From the NCBI RefSeq assembly GCF_010686725.1, contig NZ_JAAGWZ010000003.1:124001-188000 (forward strand): a stretch of DNA of 64,000 bases, in the 5' to 3' direction. The position numbers and the translations under genes are program-made. Source of the stretch: Galbitalea soli (GTDB lineage: Bacteria > Actinomycetota > Actinomycetes > Actinomycetales > Microbacteriaceae). Of this stretch, positions 51,352-61,856 are shown one piece after another. The notes under the pieces were generated by a model that had not been told where the DNA came from, searched no databases, and saw nothing but the letters and a program-made list of their open reading frames with translations. Numbering within the stretch: position 1 is the stretch's first letter; every line of letters begins with the position of its first letter.

Positions 51352-52218
51352 CTACGCGGCGTCGAGTGTGGCGAGCTCCTCCGACGTGAGCGCGAGGTCG
51401 GCGGCGGTCGCGGAGTTGATGATCGACTCCGGGCGCGATGCGCCGGGGATCGGGATGACCACCGGCGCCTTCGCGAGCTCCCAGGCCAGGCACACCACCT
51501 GTGGTGTCACGCCGTGCGCGTCCGCCACCTCCTGGAAGGCCGCGAAGCGGGTGCCGAGGGAACCTGCGCCACTGATGCCGCCGAGGGGGCTCCACGGCAG
51601 GAACGCGATGCCCAGCTCGTCGCAAAGCTCCAGCTCGGGCTCGCTCGACCGGAAGGAGGGCGAGAACTGGTTCTGCACCGACACGAGGCGGCCGCCGAGG
51701 ATGTCGTTCGCGAGCCGGATCTGCTCCGGGTTGGCGTTCGAGATGCCGGCGAAGCGGATCGTGCCCGCGTCGAGCAGGTCGCGGATCGCGCCGACCGAGT
51801 CCGCGTAGTCGACGCTGGGGTCGGGACGGTGGAACTGGTAGAGGCCGATCACGTCGACGCCGAGGGCCGCGAGCGAGGCCTCGGCGGCCTTCTTCAGGTA
51901 CTCCGGTCGGCCGTCCTGGCCCCAGTAGCCCTCGATCGGCTCGTTGCGGGTGTGACCGCCCTTGGTCGCCACCAGCACCTTCGAGGTGTCGCCGGAGTAG
52001 CTGCGGAGGGCCTTCGCGATGAGCAGTTCGTTGTGCGAGACGCCCTCGGCGGGCATCCGGTAGGCGTCGGCGGTGTCGATGAGGGTGATTCCCGCGTCGA
52101 GGGCCGCGTGGATCGTTGCGATGGAGCGCGCCTCGTCGGGACGGCCCTCGATCGACATGGGCATGCCGCCCAGTCCGATGGCCGAGACGGTGGTGTCGCC
52201 GATGACTCTCTGCTGCAC
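51352..52218 (-). CDS. Aldo/keto reductase
   Basis: This 288-residue NADPH-dependent reductase has the AKR barrel with LIDTADAYRMPAEGVSHNELLIAKAL (Asp and Tyr of the active-site tetrad), KVLVATKGGHTR (Lys) and YQFHRPDPSVDY (His). The C-terminal VVIPIPGASRPESIINSATAADL binds the cofactor. I chose GTG 52218, with AAAGG 7 nt upstream; the open frame further up is not coding. An inverted repeat at 52325-52349 in the promoter region suggests specific control. Confidence 0.88.
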   Translation of the reverse strand: MQQRVIGDTTVSAIGLGGMPMSIEGRPDEARSIATIHAALDAGITLIDTADAYRMPAEGVSHNELLIAKALRSYSGDTSKVLVATKGGHTRNEPIEGYWGQDGRPEYLKKAAEASLAALGVDVIGLYQFHRPDPSVDYADSVGAIRDLLDAGTIRFAGISNANPEQIRLANDILGGRLVSVQNQFSPSFRSSEPELELCDELGIAFLPWSPLGGISGAGSLGTRFAAFQEVADAHGVTPQVVCLAWELAKAPVVIPIPGASRPESIINSATAADLALTSEELATLDAA

Positions 52219-52324
52219 GATGTGCCTTTCGTTCGGGGTGGTCGAGCGGGCGTGACCCGGCGGATGCGGGTGCAGCGCTCGCCCTCCCCAGCTTGGTCGG
52301 TCGGCGATCATGTGTCCAATTGCT

Positions 52325-52349
52325 ATGAGTGATGGGATTATGCACTCAT
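52325..52349 (-). promoter_or_regulatory. Inverted repeat upstream of the aldo/keto reductase gene
   Basis: ATGAGTG (52325-52331) and CACTCAT (52343-52349) form a perfect 7-bp repeat with an 11-bp AT-rich centre, 107 bp before the GTG start. It may be an operator for a regulator outside the window. No gene of its own is visible in 52219-52418. Confidence 0.45.
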
Positions 52350-52418
52350 GCTGATGAATCGCCAGACGGCTCACCCAGACCACGACGCCAACGCCGACAT
52401 CGCGCCGGCGTTGCGGGC

Positions 52419-54728
52419 TCAGCCGATCGTCGCGCCGAACCGCTCCGGCAGCGGCGAGCGGTGCGCCGCGCGCAACTCGTCGATCGTCGCCGTGAAGACG
52501 TCCTGGATCTCGAGGGTGTCCTGCGAGTCGGTGACGCCGATACGCAGCGCCGGATAGTCGCGCCCCTCGCACAGACCGCGGAACTTCACGTCGTCCTCGC
52601 GCGGAACCGAGACGATGACACGACCGGTGGACTCGCTGAAGAGCGCCGTCGCCGCGTCGATCCCGTCGCGCTCGATGATCTCGCCCAGCCAGATGCGCGC
52701 GCCGACGCCGAAGCGCAGCACGCTCTCGACGACCGCCTGCGCGAGCCCGCCGTCGGCGAGGTCGTGCGCGCTCGAGATGATGTTCTCCTCATTGGCGGCC
52801 GCGATGAGGTCGGCGAGGCGAAGTTCGGCGGCCAGGTCGACCGTCGGCGGGGTGCCGCCGAGGTGGTCGTGGATCACACCGGCCCAGGCGGACCCGTCCA
52901 GCTCCTCCCGTGTGACGCCGAGAAGGTAGATGTTGTTGCCGTCGTCCTGCCAGCCCGAGGGGATGCGCTTCGCCACGTCATCGATCGTGCCGAGCACCGC
53001 GACCACCGGGGTGGGGTGGATCGGCACATCGCCGGTCTGGTTGTAGAAGCTCACGTTGCCGCCCGTGACCGGGATCTCCATCGCCATGCACCCGTCGGCG
53101 AGACCCTCGACCGCGCGGCTGAACTGCCACATCACCTCGGGGTTCTCCGGGCTGCCGAAGTTGAGGCAGTCGCTCACCGCGACCGGGGTGGCGCCCGTGA
53201 CGGCGACGTTGCGAAACGCCTCCGCGAGCGCGAGCTGCGCGCCGTGATAGGGGTCGAGCTGGCAGTAGCGCCCGTTCGCGTCGGTCGCGACGGCGAAGCC
53301 GAGACCGCTCTCTTCGTCGACGCGCACCATGCCGCCGTCGTCGGGGAAGCTCAGCGCGGTGTTGCCGAGCACGTAGGTGTCGTACTGGTTGGTGATCCAC
53401 CGCTTGTCGGCGAGGTTCGCGCTGCCGAGCAGGCGGAACACCTGCTCGCGCAGCTCCTCCGGCGTGGTCGGGCGCGCGAGCGCGGAGGCGCTGTCGGCGT
53501 TCAAAGCGTCGATCCAGGTGGGGTAGCTGACCGGACGGTTGTAGACCGGTCCGTCGACCGCGACGGTGCGGGGTTCGACGTTGACGATCTCCTCGCCGTG
53601 CCAGTTGATGATCAGGCGGCCGGTGTCGGTCACCTCGCCCAGAACGCTGGTCTCGACATCCCACTTCGTCACGACCGCGAGGAAACCGTCGAGCTTCTCG
53701 GGCCGCACGATCGCCATCATGCGCTCCTGGCTCTCCGACATGAGGATCTCCTCGGCGGTGAGCGTGGGGTCGCGCAGCAGCACGTTCTCGAGCTCGATGA
53801 ACATGCCGCCGTCGCCGTTCGAGGCGAGTTCCGAGGTGGCGCAGCTGATTCCGGCGGCACCGAGATCCTGGATGCCCTCCACGAGCTCCTGCTGGAACAG
53901 CTCCAGGCAGCACTCGATGAGCACCTTCTCGGCGAACGGGTCGCCGACCTGCACCGCCGGGCGCTTCGTCGGGCCGCCCTCGGAGAAGGAGTCGGAGGCG
54001 AGGATGGACGCCCCGCCGATGCCGTCGCCACCGGTGCGAGCGCCGAACAGCACGACCTTGTTGCCCACGCCGCGGGCGTTGGCGAGGTGCAGGTCCTCGT
54101 GGCGCAGAACACCCACGGCGAGGGCGTTGACGAGCGGGTTCGCCTGGTAGACGGAGTCGAAGTAGGTCTCTCCGCCGATGTTGGGGAGGCCGAGGCAGTT
54201 GCCGTAGAAGCTGATTCCGCTCACCACGCCGTGCACGACGCGGGCGGTGTCGGGGTCGTCGATGTCGCCGAAGCGCAGGGCATCCATCACGGCGACCGGA
54301 CGGGCGCCCATCGAGATGATGTCGCGCACGATGCCGCCGACGCCGGTGGCCGCGCCCTGGAACGGTTCGATGTAGCTCGGGTGATTGTGGCTCTCGATCT
54401 TGAAGGTCACCGCCCAGCCGTTGCCTACGTCGACCACGCCGGCGTTCTCGCCCATGCCCACCATGAGGTTGCGGCGCATCTTCTCGGTCGTCTTCGACCC
54501 GAACTGGCGCAGGTAGGGCTTCGAGCTCTTGTAGGAGCAGTGCTCGCTCCACATCACCGAGTACATCGCGAGCTCGCCCGAGGTGGGGCGCCGACCCAGG
54601 ATCTCGCGGATGCTCGCGTACTCCTCCGGCTTCAGCCCCAGCGCCGCGTAGGGCTGCTCACGATCGGGCGTGGCCGCGGCATTCGCAACGGTGTCGGCGG
54701 CTACGGGGGAGGGCGTTGCGGTGGTCAC
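52419..54728 (-). CDS. purL: Phosphoribosylformylglycinamidine synthase, subunit PurL
   Basis: This 769-residue small-type PurL amidates FGAR to FGAM with ATP, taking ammonia from PurQ. It has [23 protein letters not shown] and the AIRS/PurM-like duplicated halves, with [41 protein letters not shown] and [20 protein letters not shown]. It works in a complex with PurS and PurQ. These lie 1.5 kb upstream on the same strand, separated from purL by an mscS-like gene on the other strand. GTG 54728 follows AGGAG by 11 nt. Confidence 0.97.
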   Translation of the reverse strand: MTTATPSPVAADTVANAAATPDREQPYAALGLKPEEYASIREILGRRPTSGELAMYSVMWSEHCSYKSSKPYLRQFGSKTTEKMRRNLMVGMGENAGVVDVGNGWAVTFKIESHNHPSYIEPFQGAATGVGGIVRDIISMGARPVAVMDALRFGDIDDPDTARVVHGVVSGISFYGNCLGLPNIGGETYFDSVYQANPLVNALAVGVLRHEDLHLANARGVGNKVVLFGARTGGDGIGGASILASDSFSEGGPTKRPAVQVGDPFAEKVLIECCLELFQQELVEGIQDLGAAGISCATSELASNGDGGMFIELENVLLRDPTLTAEEILMSESQERMMAIVRPEKLDGFLAVVTKWDVETSVLGEVTDTGRLIINWHGEEIVNVEPRTVAVDGPVYNRPVSYPTWIDALNADSASALARPTTPEELREQVFRLLGSANLADKRWITNQYDTYVLGNTALSFPDDGGMVRVDEESGLGFAVATDANGRYCQLDPYHGAQLALAEAFRNVAVTGATPVAVSDCLNFGSPENPEVMWQFSRAVEGLADGCMAMEIPVTGGNVSFYNQTGDVPIHPTPVVAVLGTIDDVAKRIPSGWQDDGNNIYLLGVTREELDGSAWAGVIHDHLGGTPPTVDLAAELRLADLIAAANEENIISSAHDLADGGLAQAVVESVLRFGVGARIWLGEIIERDGIDAATALFSESTGRVIVSVPREDDVKFRGLCEGRDYPALRIGVTDSQDTLEIQDVFTATIDELRAAHRSPLPERFGATIG

Positions 54729-54746
54729 GAGGCGTGATGCTCCTGG

Positions 54747-54778
54747 ATCGAGGGCGTGCCGGGATGCCTCGATTCTAC
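54747..54778 (-). promoter_or_regulatory. purL promoter -10 and overlapping inverted repeat
   Basis: On the minus strand a good -10, TAGAAT (54778-54773), is followed immediately by an inverted repeat, ATCGAGG (54773-54767) and CCTCGAT (54753-54747), which spans the expected start of transcription. It could be an operator or a leader hairpin for purL. Confidence 0.5.
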
Positions 54779-54883
54779 CGGGCGCGGCGACCCGCCGTCC
54801 GGGCCGGTGCGGGTGCGAGACTTGCGCTGAGCCGGGTCGGGCCGCCCCATCGCCGGCCGCGCCCGCCGACCGAAGGAGGAGCA

Positions 54884-56068
54884 GTGATCATCTGGCACAG
54901 CTGGACCGGCTTCGCGGTCGCGACGCTGATCGCGATCGCCGCCGCGCTCATCGTGATCGCCGTGGTCTCCCTGTCGCTGCGGGCGACAGCGCGGCGCAAG
55001 GACTGGGCGAAGGTGCTGGCGGGCGGGGCGAGGCATCCGTTCCGACTGACCGTGCTCATCATCGCCGTCTGGTTCGCGGTCGGCCTCGACTACCCGGATC
55101 CCACCTGGCGCGGCCACCTCGTGCACGGCCTGCAGATCGCGCTCATCGCGGCCGTCGCCTGGCTGGTCTCGCGCCTGATCACCTTCGCGATCGGCCTCGG
55201 CATGCGCCGCTACCGCACCGACGTGCCCGACAACCGACTCGCCCGCCGGGCCCAGACCCAGCTGGCGATCGTGCGCCGACTCGCGACCGTAATCGTCGTG
55301 GTGATCGGCATCGGGGCCATCCTCCTGACCTTCCCCGGCGTTCAGGCGGTCGGAACCTCCGTGCTCGCCTCCGCGGGCGTCATCAGCGTCATCGCGGGGC
55401 TCGCCGCGCAGTCGACCCTCGGCAACGTCTTCGCCGGGGTGCAACTCGCGTTCAGCGACGCGATCCGGGTCGACGACGTCGTGGTGGTGCAAGGGCAGTG
55501 GGGGCGCATCGAGGAGATCACGCTCACCTACGTGGTCGTGCACGTGTGGGATGACCGCCGCCTGGTGCTCCCCTCCACCTACTTCACGACCACCCCGTTC
55601 GAGAACTGGACCCGCTCGACCAGCGAACTCCTCGGCGCCGTCGAGTTCGACCTCGACTGGCGCGTGAACCCGGTGGAGATGCGGGCGGAGCTGGAGCGGA
55701 TTCTGGGGCGCACGGCGCTGTGGGATCGCCGGGCATCCGTCTTGCAGGTGACGGATGCCGTGGGCGGCTTCGTGCACGTGCGCGTGCTGGTGACCGCGGT
55801 CGACGCGCCCACCCTCTTCGACCTGCGCTGCTTCGTGCGGGAGGGCGTCGTCGACTGGATCCAGCGTCAGGACCCGACGGCCATGCCGCGGACGCGCGTG
55901 GTGATAACGGCCGATGAGGAACCGGACCGGCCGCACACGCGCCCCTCCACCGAGACGGGAAGCACGGGACTGTTCACCGGTGACGCCGAGGCGGAGCAGC
56001 GCGCGAAGAACTTCACGACCTCGATGCCGATCGTGGTGCCGGTGCCGGTGCCGCCCTCGGCGAGCTGA
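54884..56068 (+). CDS. Small-conductance mechanosensitive channel (MscS family)
   Basis: This 394-residue membrane protein has four to five N-terminal helices, then the pore helix region [39 protein letters not shown], the MscS signature, and a beta-rich cytoplasmic part with [29 protein letters not shown] and NWTRS. GTG 54884 has an excellent AAGGAGGA upstream. It releases solutes on osmotic down-shock. It interrupts the pur genes. A 33-bp repeat array follows its stop. Confidence 0.92.
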   Translation: MIIWHSWTGFAVATLIAIAAALIVIAVVSLSLRATARRKDWAKVLAGGARHPFRLTVLIIAVWFAVGLDYPDPTWRGHLVHGLQIALIAAVAWLVSRLITFAIGLGMRRYRTDVPDNRLARRAQTQLAIVRRLATVIVVVIGIGAILLTFPGVQAVGTSVLASAGVISVIAGLAAQSTLGNVFAGVQLAFSDAIRVDDVVVVQGQWGRIEEITLTYVVVHVWDDRRLVLPSTYFTTTPFENWTRSTSELLGAVEFDLDWRVNPVEMRAELERILGRTALWDRRASVLQVTDAVGGFVHVRVLVTAVDAPTLFDLRCFVREGVVDWIQRQDPTAMPRTRVVITADEEPDRPHTRPSTETGSTGLFTGDAEAEQRAKNFTTSMPIVVPVPVPPSAS

Positions 56069-56074
56069 GGGGGC

Positions 56075-56180
56075 GCGGCCTCAGACCGCGGCGGCGCTGT
56101 TCTCCCCGCGGCGTGAGACCGCGGCGGCGCTGTTCTCCCCGCGGCGTGAGACCGCTGCGGGCGCTGTTCTCCCCGCGGCC

Positions 56181-56196
<16 letters not shown>
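56075..56196. repeat. 33-bp tandem repeat derived from the purQ 3' end
   Basis: Three full units (56075-56107, 56108-56140, 56141-56174, the last with one extra base) and a partial fourth (56175-56196) lie between the converging mscS-like and purQ genes. The fourth unit is the real end of purQ, with its stop at 56181-56183. Each unit keeps a version of ACCGCGGCGGCG and of the stop region (CTCAG or GTGAG), so the end of purQ has been multiplied outwards. Confidence 0.85.
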
Positions 56197-56878
<682 letters not shown>

Positions 56879-56879
<1 letters not shown>

Positions 56880-57142
56880 CAGGCGGTGACCGCCGCATCC
56901 AGCACGTCGACGCTCACCACGTCTTCGATCACCGAGTTGGAGAACATGTCGACCGCGAGTTCGCGCACCTCGGCGAGCAGGGCCGCGTCGACCTCGCCGT
57001 CCACGGTCACCTCGAAGCGCTTGCCGATGCGCACTCCCGTGAACCGCGTCTTGCCGAGACGGCTGAGCGCCCCGGCGACGGCCTTGCCCTGGGGGTCGAG
57101 AAGTTCGGCCTTGGGCATGACTTCGACAACGATTGTTGGCAC
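56879..57142 (-). CDS. purS: Phosphoribosylformylglycinamidine synthase, subunit PurS
   Basis: This 87-residue small protein bridges PurL and PurQ. It has VEVMPKAELLDPQGKAVAGALSRLG, VRIGKRFEV and a C-terminal helix, as in all PurS. The GTG start (57142) has GGAGA 4-8 nt upstream. A -10-like TAGACT lies on the minus strand at 57187-57182, giving a short leader. First gene of the purS-purQ pair. Confidence 0.93.
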
Positions 57143-57207
57143 CGGATCTCCAGCGAGTTCGCGAGCGGGTGGATGGGTCAAGTCTAGCCGAGCCGCCGGG
57201 CGGGGGC

Positions 57208-57846
57208 TCAGTCCAGGCGGACCACGTAATCGGCCCGGCCGGCCGTGCTCGCGATGAGGCGGGCGTTCGACTCATCGGGCCCGAGAGCCCAGGCTCGGGC
57301 ATCCGCGGGGCTCTTGCCGAACCGCTCGTGACGGGCCGCGAGGCGCGCGATGCGGATGTCGTGCGGCACCTCCACGTACAGGGCGAGGTCGAGCGCCGCC
57401 GCCGTGGGCGCCCACCCGTCGCCGTCGTGCAGCAGGTAGTTGCCCTCGACGACGACGATGGGCACCGACGGCGGGATGACGATCGCGTGCGGGACCGGCT
57501 CCTCGATGGTGCGGTCGAAGCCCGGAGCGGCCACGGGCTCGCCCGCGCGAATCGCGGTCAGCACGCGCAGGAAGCCGTCGACGTCGAAGGTGTCGGGCGC
57601 GCCCATGCGGTCGCGTCGCCCGAGGTCGCGGAGCACCGACTGCGGCAGGTGGAAACCGTCCATGGGGAGGAGCGCCGCGCGCGCTCCGAGCGCGTGAACG
57701 ACCGCGTCGGCGATCGTCGACTTGCCCGCTCCGGGAGCCCCGGCGATGCCGATCACGACCCGAGTGGCAGAGTCCGTGACCGCCCCGACGGCGGCGACCA
57801 CCTCGTCGACGGATCGGAGCTCGCTCACGGGCGGTGGCGCGGTCAC
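57208..57846 (-). CDS. Nucleoside/pantothenate-kinase-like P-loop kinase
   Basis: This 212-residue kinase has Walker A IGIAGAPGAGKSTIADAVV, the acceptor-side block LLPMDGFHLPQSVL and VVVEGNYLLHDGDGW, which mark the uridine-kinase/CoaA/fructose-transport (FrcK-like) group. DRMGAPDTFDVDGFLRVL is also characteristic. The phosphate acceptor is unknown: a sugar or nucleoside is likely. GTG 57846 overlaps the VOC gene stop by GTGA, so the two are cotranscribed. Confidence 0.85.
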   Translation of the reverse strand: MTAPPPVSELRSVDEVVAAVGAVTDSATRVVIGIAGAPGAGKSTIADAVVHALGARAALLPMDGFHLPQSVLRDLGRRDRMGAPDTFDVDGFLRVLTAIRAGEPVAAPGFDRTIEEPVPHAIVIPPSVPIVVVEGNYLLHDGDGWAPTAAALDLALYVEVPHDIRIARLAARHERFGKSPADARAWALGPDESNARLIASTAGRADYVVRLD

Positions 57847-58715
57847 GCCAGAGGCGCGGCCGTGACGCGGATCAGGTTGGCCCACGGATCATCGAATGCG
57901 ACCGTCTGGCCGTCGTCGCGCGTGTCGATGCCGAAGTGCTTCATCCGCTCGGTGAGTGCGCCCACCTCGTCGGCACTGGGCACCACGATGTCGACCTGCC
58001 CGAGTCCGAGGGTGCGCTGTCGGCGCCCTGCACCCCGCGAATTCCACACGTTCATCGCCATGTGGTGATGGTACTTTCCCGCGCTCACGAACACGGCCTG
58101 ACCGGGAATCTCGATCGTGGTCTCGAAGCCGAGCCGGTCGACGTAGAACTCGCGGGCCGTGCGGGTGTCGCCCACCGAGAGGTGCACGTGGCCGACCTTG
58201 GCGCCGCCGTCGTGCGGGTTCTCGATGACCTCCTCGGTCAGATTCTCCTGGAGGAAGGCGTTCGGGTCGAGGTAGAGGGTGCTCATCTCGATGGTGCCGT
58301 GGGTCCAGCTCCAGAGACTGCGGTCGCGATCCCAGTACAGCTCGACGCCGTTGCCCTCGGGGTCGTTGAAGTAGAACGCCTTCGAGACGATGTGGTCGCT
58401 GCTGCCGGTGAACGACCCGGGGTGGCGCCGGGCGACCGAGTACACCGCGGCGGCGAGCGCCCGCTCGGTGTCGAACAGGATGGCCGTGTGGAAGAGTCCC
58501 GCATCGCGCGGGCCCGCGTGCCTCAGCTCGGGGGAGTGCTCGAGGATGATCACCGGGGTGGTGCCGCGCCCCAGGGTGACGCGACCGTCGCCTTCGTGCA
58601 GCACGTCGAGCGCGACCGCGTCCCGGTAGTAGGCCGTCTCGGCGTCGAGGTCGGCGACGAGCAGGGTGACCGGACCCATGGAGGTGTCCGCGGCGAGAAG
58701 ATCTGAGGAGTTCAT
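57843..58715 (-). CDS. VOC-family ring-cleaving dioxygenase (CatE-like)
   Basis: This 290-residue protein has two glyoxalase/bleomycin-like modules. VTLLVADLDAETAYYRDAVALDVL begins the first, and KVGHVHLSVGDTRTAREFYVDRLGFET the second; HTAILF, GVELYWDRD and HHHMAMNVW supply metal ligands as in catechol 2,3-dioxygenase CatE. Substrate probably a catechol or quinol. The start overlaps the palindrome TTGAATGTTCAA, typical of MarR/DUF24-controlled quinone-response genes. ATG 58715. Confidence 0.87.
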   Translation of the reverse strand: MNSSDLLAADTSMGPVTLLVADLDAETAYYRDAVALDVLHEGDGRVTLGRGTTPVIILEHSPELRHAGPRDAGLFHTAILFDTERALAAAVYSVARRHPGSFTGSSDHIVSKAFYFNDPEGNGVELYWDRDRSLWSWTHGTIEMSTLYLDPNAFLQENLTEEVIENPHDGGAKVGHVHLSVGDTRTAREFYVDRLGFETTIEIPGQAVFVSAGKYHHHMAMNVWNSRGAGRRQRTLGLGQVDIVVPSADEVGALTERMKHFGIDTRDDGQTVAFDDPWANLIRVTAAPLA

Positions 58716-58726
58716 TGAATGTTCAA
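58715..58726 (-). promoter_or_regulatory. Palindrome at the start of the VOC dioxygenase gene
   Basis: TTGAATGTTCAA (5-bp perfect arms, 2-bp centre) overlaps the first base of the start codon. In an AT-rich setting (AACTATA follows) it resembles operators of MarR-type quinone or catechol sensors. A repressor here would block a leaderless or very short-led transcript. Confidence 0.45.
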
Positions 58727-58791
58727 CTATACGCCCTCCCCCGGCATTCCCTCCTCCCCGCTCCTCCCCTCCCCGAGCCCGGCCCCGCCCC

Positions 58792-59051
58792 GAGCTGTCA
58801 CTTTTTGTGCAACTTGTGGCCGCGCGAGAGTCATTTGCGCCCACACATTCGGCCCAACCCGGGTTGTTGCACAAAAACGTCGCACAAACCGAGGGTGCAG
58901 TCGGCCCACCAGGGTGTGTGCGCAGGCGAGACAGACGGACGGGCCGATGACGGCCCGACGCTCGCCAATCTGTGCAACTCGACCCTTGGGGGCGGTTTTG
59001 TTGACGATTGTTGGGCTCGAGTCGCACAAGTTGCACAAAAAGTGCCAGCTC
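58792..59051. mobile_element. 260-bp non-coding element with 27-bp terminal inverted repeats (MITE-like)
   Basis: The left end 58792-58818 and the reverse complement of the right end 59025-59051 agree at 26 of 27 bases; the core TTTTTGTGCAACTTGTG is perfect. The inside has a hairpin GGGCCG-ATGA-CGGCCC (58941-58956) and no ORF of interest. I see no clear target-site duplication. A diverged copy of its right part lies at 59436-59547. It has the form of a miniature inverted-repeat element, but no transposase with matching ends is present. Confidence 0.6.
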
Positions 59052-59137
59052 GGGTAGTGATACGCAGTGCCAGCTCGGGTAGTGATACGCAGTGCCAGCT
59101 CGGGTGGTGATACGCAGTGCGAACTCGCGCGGTGACA
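59041..59137 (+). repeat. 25-bp tandem repeat grown from the right end of the inverted-repeat element
   Basis: Three units of 25 bp (59041-59065, 59066-59090, 59091-59115) beginning AGTGCCAGCTCGGGTRGTGA and a degraded fourth (to 59137). The first 11 bases of the unit are the outer edge of the element's terminal inverted repeat, so the end of the element has been copied in tandem. Confidence 0.8.
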
Positions 59138-59435
59138 GATACAGAGCCCAACCGCGTGGTGAGAGGGCCGCGCACCGCGGACCGCGTCACGGCGACGAAT
59201 GCGTCGCGGTGACCGCCGGCGCAACAGTGTCCCCCCGGGTTCGGGCCAAGTGGGGCGCGCCGTGCGCGAACCCTCTCATGAGAGTCGTTCGGAGCAGTGC
59301 CGAGATCGGGTTGGTCTCATAGGCCCGCCGCACTTCGTGGGTCAGCCGCCGCCCGTCAATCGCTGTGCGGCGCGCCCGGCGCCGCGGCACAGTCCACCGC
59401 AACTCGTGATTCAAGCGCCAAGGTGAGAGAGGGCC
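59138..59435. other. Spacer between the two repeat copies, no gene recognised
   Basis: Open frames exist on both strands (for example 59187-59414 on the minus strand) because of the GC content, but none has a ribosome binding site or a recognisable product. The segment may be the worn remainder of an older element copy. Confidence 0.35.
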
Positions 59436-59661
59436 GGGCCGATGACGGCCCGACGCTCGTCATTGTGTGCAACTCGACGTTGGCTAGTGGAGTTGTTGCC
59501 GATTTTGGGGGTTTGCGCGCGAAAGTTGCACAAAAAGTGCCAACTCGTGGGGCAGTGCCAACTCGTGGGGCAGTGCCAACTCGCGGGGCAGTGCCAACTC
59601 GCGGGGCAGTGCCAACTCGCGCGGCAGTGCCAACTCGCGGGGCAGTGCCAACTCGCGGGGC
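59436..59661 (+). repeat. Diverged second copy of the element's right part with seven 18-bp units
   Basis: Bases 59436-59547 align without gaps with 58941-59052: same hairpin GGGCCG-ATGA-CGGCCC, same TGTGCAACTCGAC and same GTTGCACAAAAAGTGCC exactly 100 bp after the hairpin start, with a diverged middle. From 59536 to 59661 follow seven 18-bp units of AGTGCCAACTCGYGGGGC. The unit again starts at the element's end motif. The array ends 23 bp before the purC stop. Confidence 0.8.
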
Positions 59662-59684
59662 GGCCGGGGCCGCGGCGCGGCGCC

Positions 59685-60551
59685 TCACGCCCCGGTCAGC
59701 GTCGCAATCAGCTCGCGGTAGCGGGCCGCCGTGCGCTCGACGATGTCGGCCGGCAGCGCGGGCGGTTCGCCCGTGCCGTCCCAGTTGGCCTTCATCCAGT
59801 CGCGCACGATCTGCTTGTCGAAGCTGGCGATTCTGTTGCCGCTCGCGTACGCCGCCGCATCCCAGTACCGGCTGCTGTCGGAGGTGAGCACCTCGTCGGC
59901 GAGCCGCACGACGCCGTCGTCATCGACGCCGAACTCGAACTTGGTGTCCGCGAGAATCACCCCGCGGGCCTCCGCGATCGTGGATGCCCGGCCGAAGATC
60001 GCCAGCGACAGGTCCCGCAGCGCGGCCGCCACGGTCTCCCCCACGAGCTCGACGGTGCGCTCGTAGGAGATGTTCTCGTCGTGCTGCCCGAGCGGGGCCT
60101 TCCAGGCCGGCGTGTAGATCGGTTCGGGGAGTCGGTCGCCGTCGCGCAGTCCCGCGGGAAGCGGCACACCGCACACGCTCTGGCTCTCCTGGTACTCCAC
60201 CCAGCCGCTGCCCGAGAGGTAGCCGCGCACGACGCACTCGATCGGGTACATCGTGAGCTCGCGCACGAGCATGGCCCGGGAGGCGACCTCCGGCGGGATG
60301 CTCGACCACTCCTCGCGCGGAGCCAGGTGATTGGGCATCCCCTCGAGCTGGTCGAACCACCACAGGCTCAGCCGAGTGAGCAGTTCGCCCTTGCCGGGGA
60401 TCGCCGGCTCGAGCACGTGATCGAAGGCGCTCACCCGGTCGGTCGCGACCATGAGCACCCGCGGCGGAAGCACCGTGCTCGCGTAGAGCTCGCGCACCTT
60501 GCCCGAGTAGGTGTGGGTCCAGCCGGGGGTAGTCAGCTCGATATCAGCCAT
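59685..60551 (-). CDS. purC: SAICAR synthetase
   Basis: This 288-residue enzyme joins CAIR with aspartate to make SAICAR. It has YSGKVRELYAS (ATP Lys), LMVATDRVSAFDHVLEPAIPGKGELLTRLSLWWF, the CVVRGYLSGSGWVEYQ block and LADTKFEFGVDDDGVV, and ends with the DEVLTSDSSRYW signature region. It is of the longer kind found in actinobacteria and yeast. The ATG overlaps the purD stop by 1 nt, so the two are coupled. Confidence 0.97.
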   Translation of the reverse strand: MADIELTTPGWTHTYSGKVRELYASTVLPPRVLMVATDRVSAFDHVLEPAIPGKGELLTRLSLWWFDQLEGMPNHLAPREEWSSIPPEVASRAMLVRELTMYPIECVVRGYLSGSGWVEYQESQSVCGVPLPAGLRDGDRLPEPIYTPAWKAPLGQHDENISYERTVELVGETVAAALRDLSLAIFGRASTIAEARGVILADTKFEFGVDDDGVVRLADEVLTSDSSRYWDAAAYASGNRIASFDKQIVRDWMKANWDGTGEPPALPADIVERTAARYRELIATLTGA

Positions 60552-61789
60552 CAGGCCACCCGCTCCGCGATGTCGTGGCGGTAGTGGCCGCCCTCCAGGG
60601 TGATGGTCTCGAGCGCCGCGTAGACCTTGGCGCGCGCCTCCGCGAAGTCGCGTCCGAGCCCCACCACGCTGAGCACGCGTCCGCCCGTCGCCAGGTAGCC
60701 GCCCTCGGATGCCGCGGTCGCCGCGTGCGCGATCGTCACGCCGCTGACGTCGGCCAGCCCGCCGATGCGGCGCCCGGTGATCGGGTTCTCGGGGTACCCC
60801 TCGCTCGCGAGCACCACGGTCACGGCCACCTCGTCACGGAACTCCGGTCGCGGCAGCTCGCCGAGCCCGCCCGTCGCGGCCGCGAACAGGAGACTGCTGA
60901 GCGGGGTGATGAGCCGCGGAAGCACGACCTGGGTCTCGGGGTCGCCGAACCGGGCGTTGAACTCGATGACGCGGATGCCCTTGGCGGTGAGGATGAGGCC
61001 GCAGTAGAGCAGCCCAATGAAGGGCTTCTGTTCGGCCGCGAGCTGCCGGATCGTGGGCAGCGCGATCGTGTCGATGACCTCGTCGACGAAGCCCTCCGGC
61101 AGCCACGGAAGCGGCGAGTAGGCACCCATGCCGCCGGTGTTGGGCCCCTCGTCGTGGTCGAACACGCGCTTGTAGTCCTGCGCGGGGGAGAGCGGCAGCA
61201 CCGTGTGGCCGTCGCTGAGGAGGAACAGCGAGACCTCCTGGCCCGCGAGGAACTCTTCGACGAGCACGCTGCCGTGCTGCAGCCAGTATCCGGCGTGGGC
61301 GATCGCCGCCGAACGGTCGGGGGTCACGAGCACGCCCTTGCCCGCCGCGAGCCCGTCCGCCTTCACGACGTAGGGGGCGCCGTACTCGTCGATCGCCTGC
61401 GTCGCCTCGTCGAGGGTGCCGGCCCGGGTGGCACGGCCGGTCGGTACGCCGGCCTCGTCCATGATCCGCTTCGCGAAGGTCTTGCTGCCCTCGAGCGCCG
61501 CAGCCGCCTTGCCCGGTCCGAACACGGGGATCCCGCGCGTGCGGAGCTTGTCGGCGACGCCCGCCACGAGGGGCGCCTCCGGTCCGATCACGACGAGGTC
61601 GATGGCGTTCTCGAGCGCGTACTCGGCGACGACATCGCCGTTGGTGGGGTCGAGCGCGACGACGGGCACGACGGCGGCGATGCCCGCGTTGCCGGGAGCC
61701 GCCGTGATCTCGTGCTGCTCCGACTCCGAGAGCAGTGAGCTGATGATCGCGTGCTCGCGCGCGCCGGAGCCGAGGACAAGAATTCGCAC
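60551..61789 (-). CDS. purD: Phosphoribosylamine-glycine ligase
   Basis: This 412-residue ATP-grasp enzyme makes GAR. It has [11 protein letters not shown], the ATP-grasp core ([16 protein letters not shown]), and [43 protein letters not shown]. The start is GTG 61789; the long open frame upstream to 62458 is not coding. It heads the purD-purC pair and is divergent from the sterol-carrier gene. Confidence 0.97.
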   Translation of the reverse strand: MRILVLGSGAREHAIISSLLSESEQHEITAAPGNAGIAAVVPVVALDPTNGDVVAEYALENAIDLVVIGPEAPLVAGVADKLRTRGIPVFGPGKAAAALEGSKTFAKRIMDEAGVPTGRATRAGTLDEATQAIDEYGAPYVVKADGLAAGKGVLVTPDRSAAIAHAGYWLQHGSVLVEEFLAGQEVSLFLLSDGHTVLPLSPAQDYKRVFDHDEGPNTGGMGAYSPLPWLPEGFVDEVIDTIALPTIRQLAAEQKPFIGLLYCGLILTAKGIRVIEFNARFGDPETQVVLPRLITPLSSLLFAAATGGLGELPRPEFRDEVAVTVVLASEGYPENPITGRRIGGLADVSGVTIAHAATAASEGGYLATGGRVLSVVGLGRDFAEARAKVYAALETITLEGGHYRHDIAERVA

Positions 61790-61856
61790 GAGGCAAGGGT
61801 ACCCGGCGGCGGGTGCCGCGGTGACCCCCCGGGGGCGCGCGCAGTAACGTGGGGGG

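Noticed and set aside
59187-59414. 75-codon minus-strand ORF in the repeat region
   Set aside because: No start signal or homology by eye, and it lies between repeat copies; an opposite-strand ORF of the same length is equally open.
59536-59661. CRISPR-like array
   Set aside because: Units follow each other without spacers, so it is a simple 18-bp tandem repeat.
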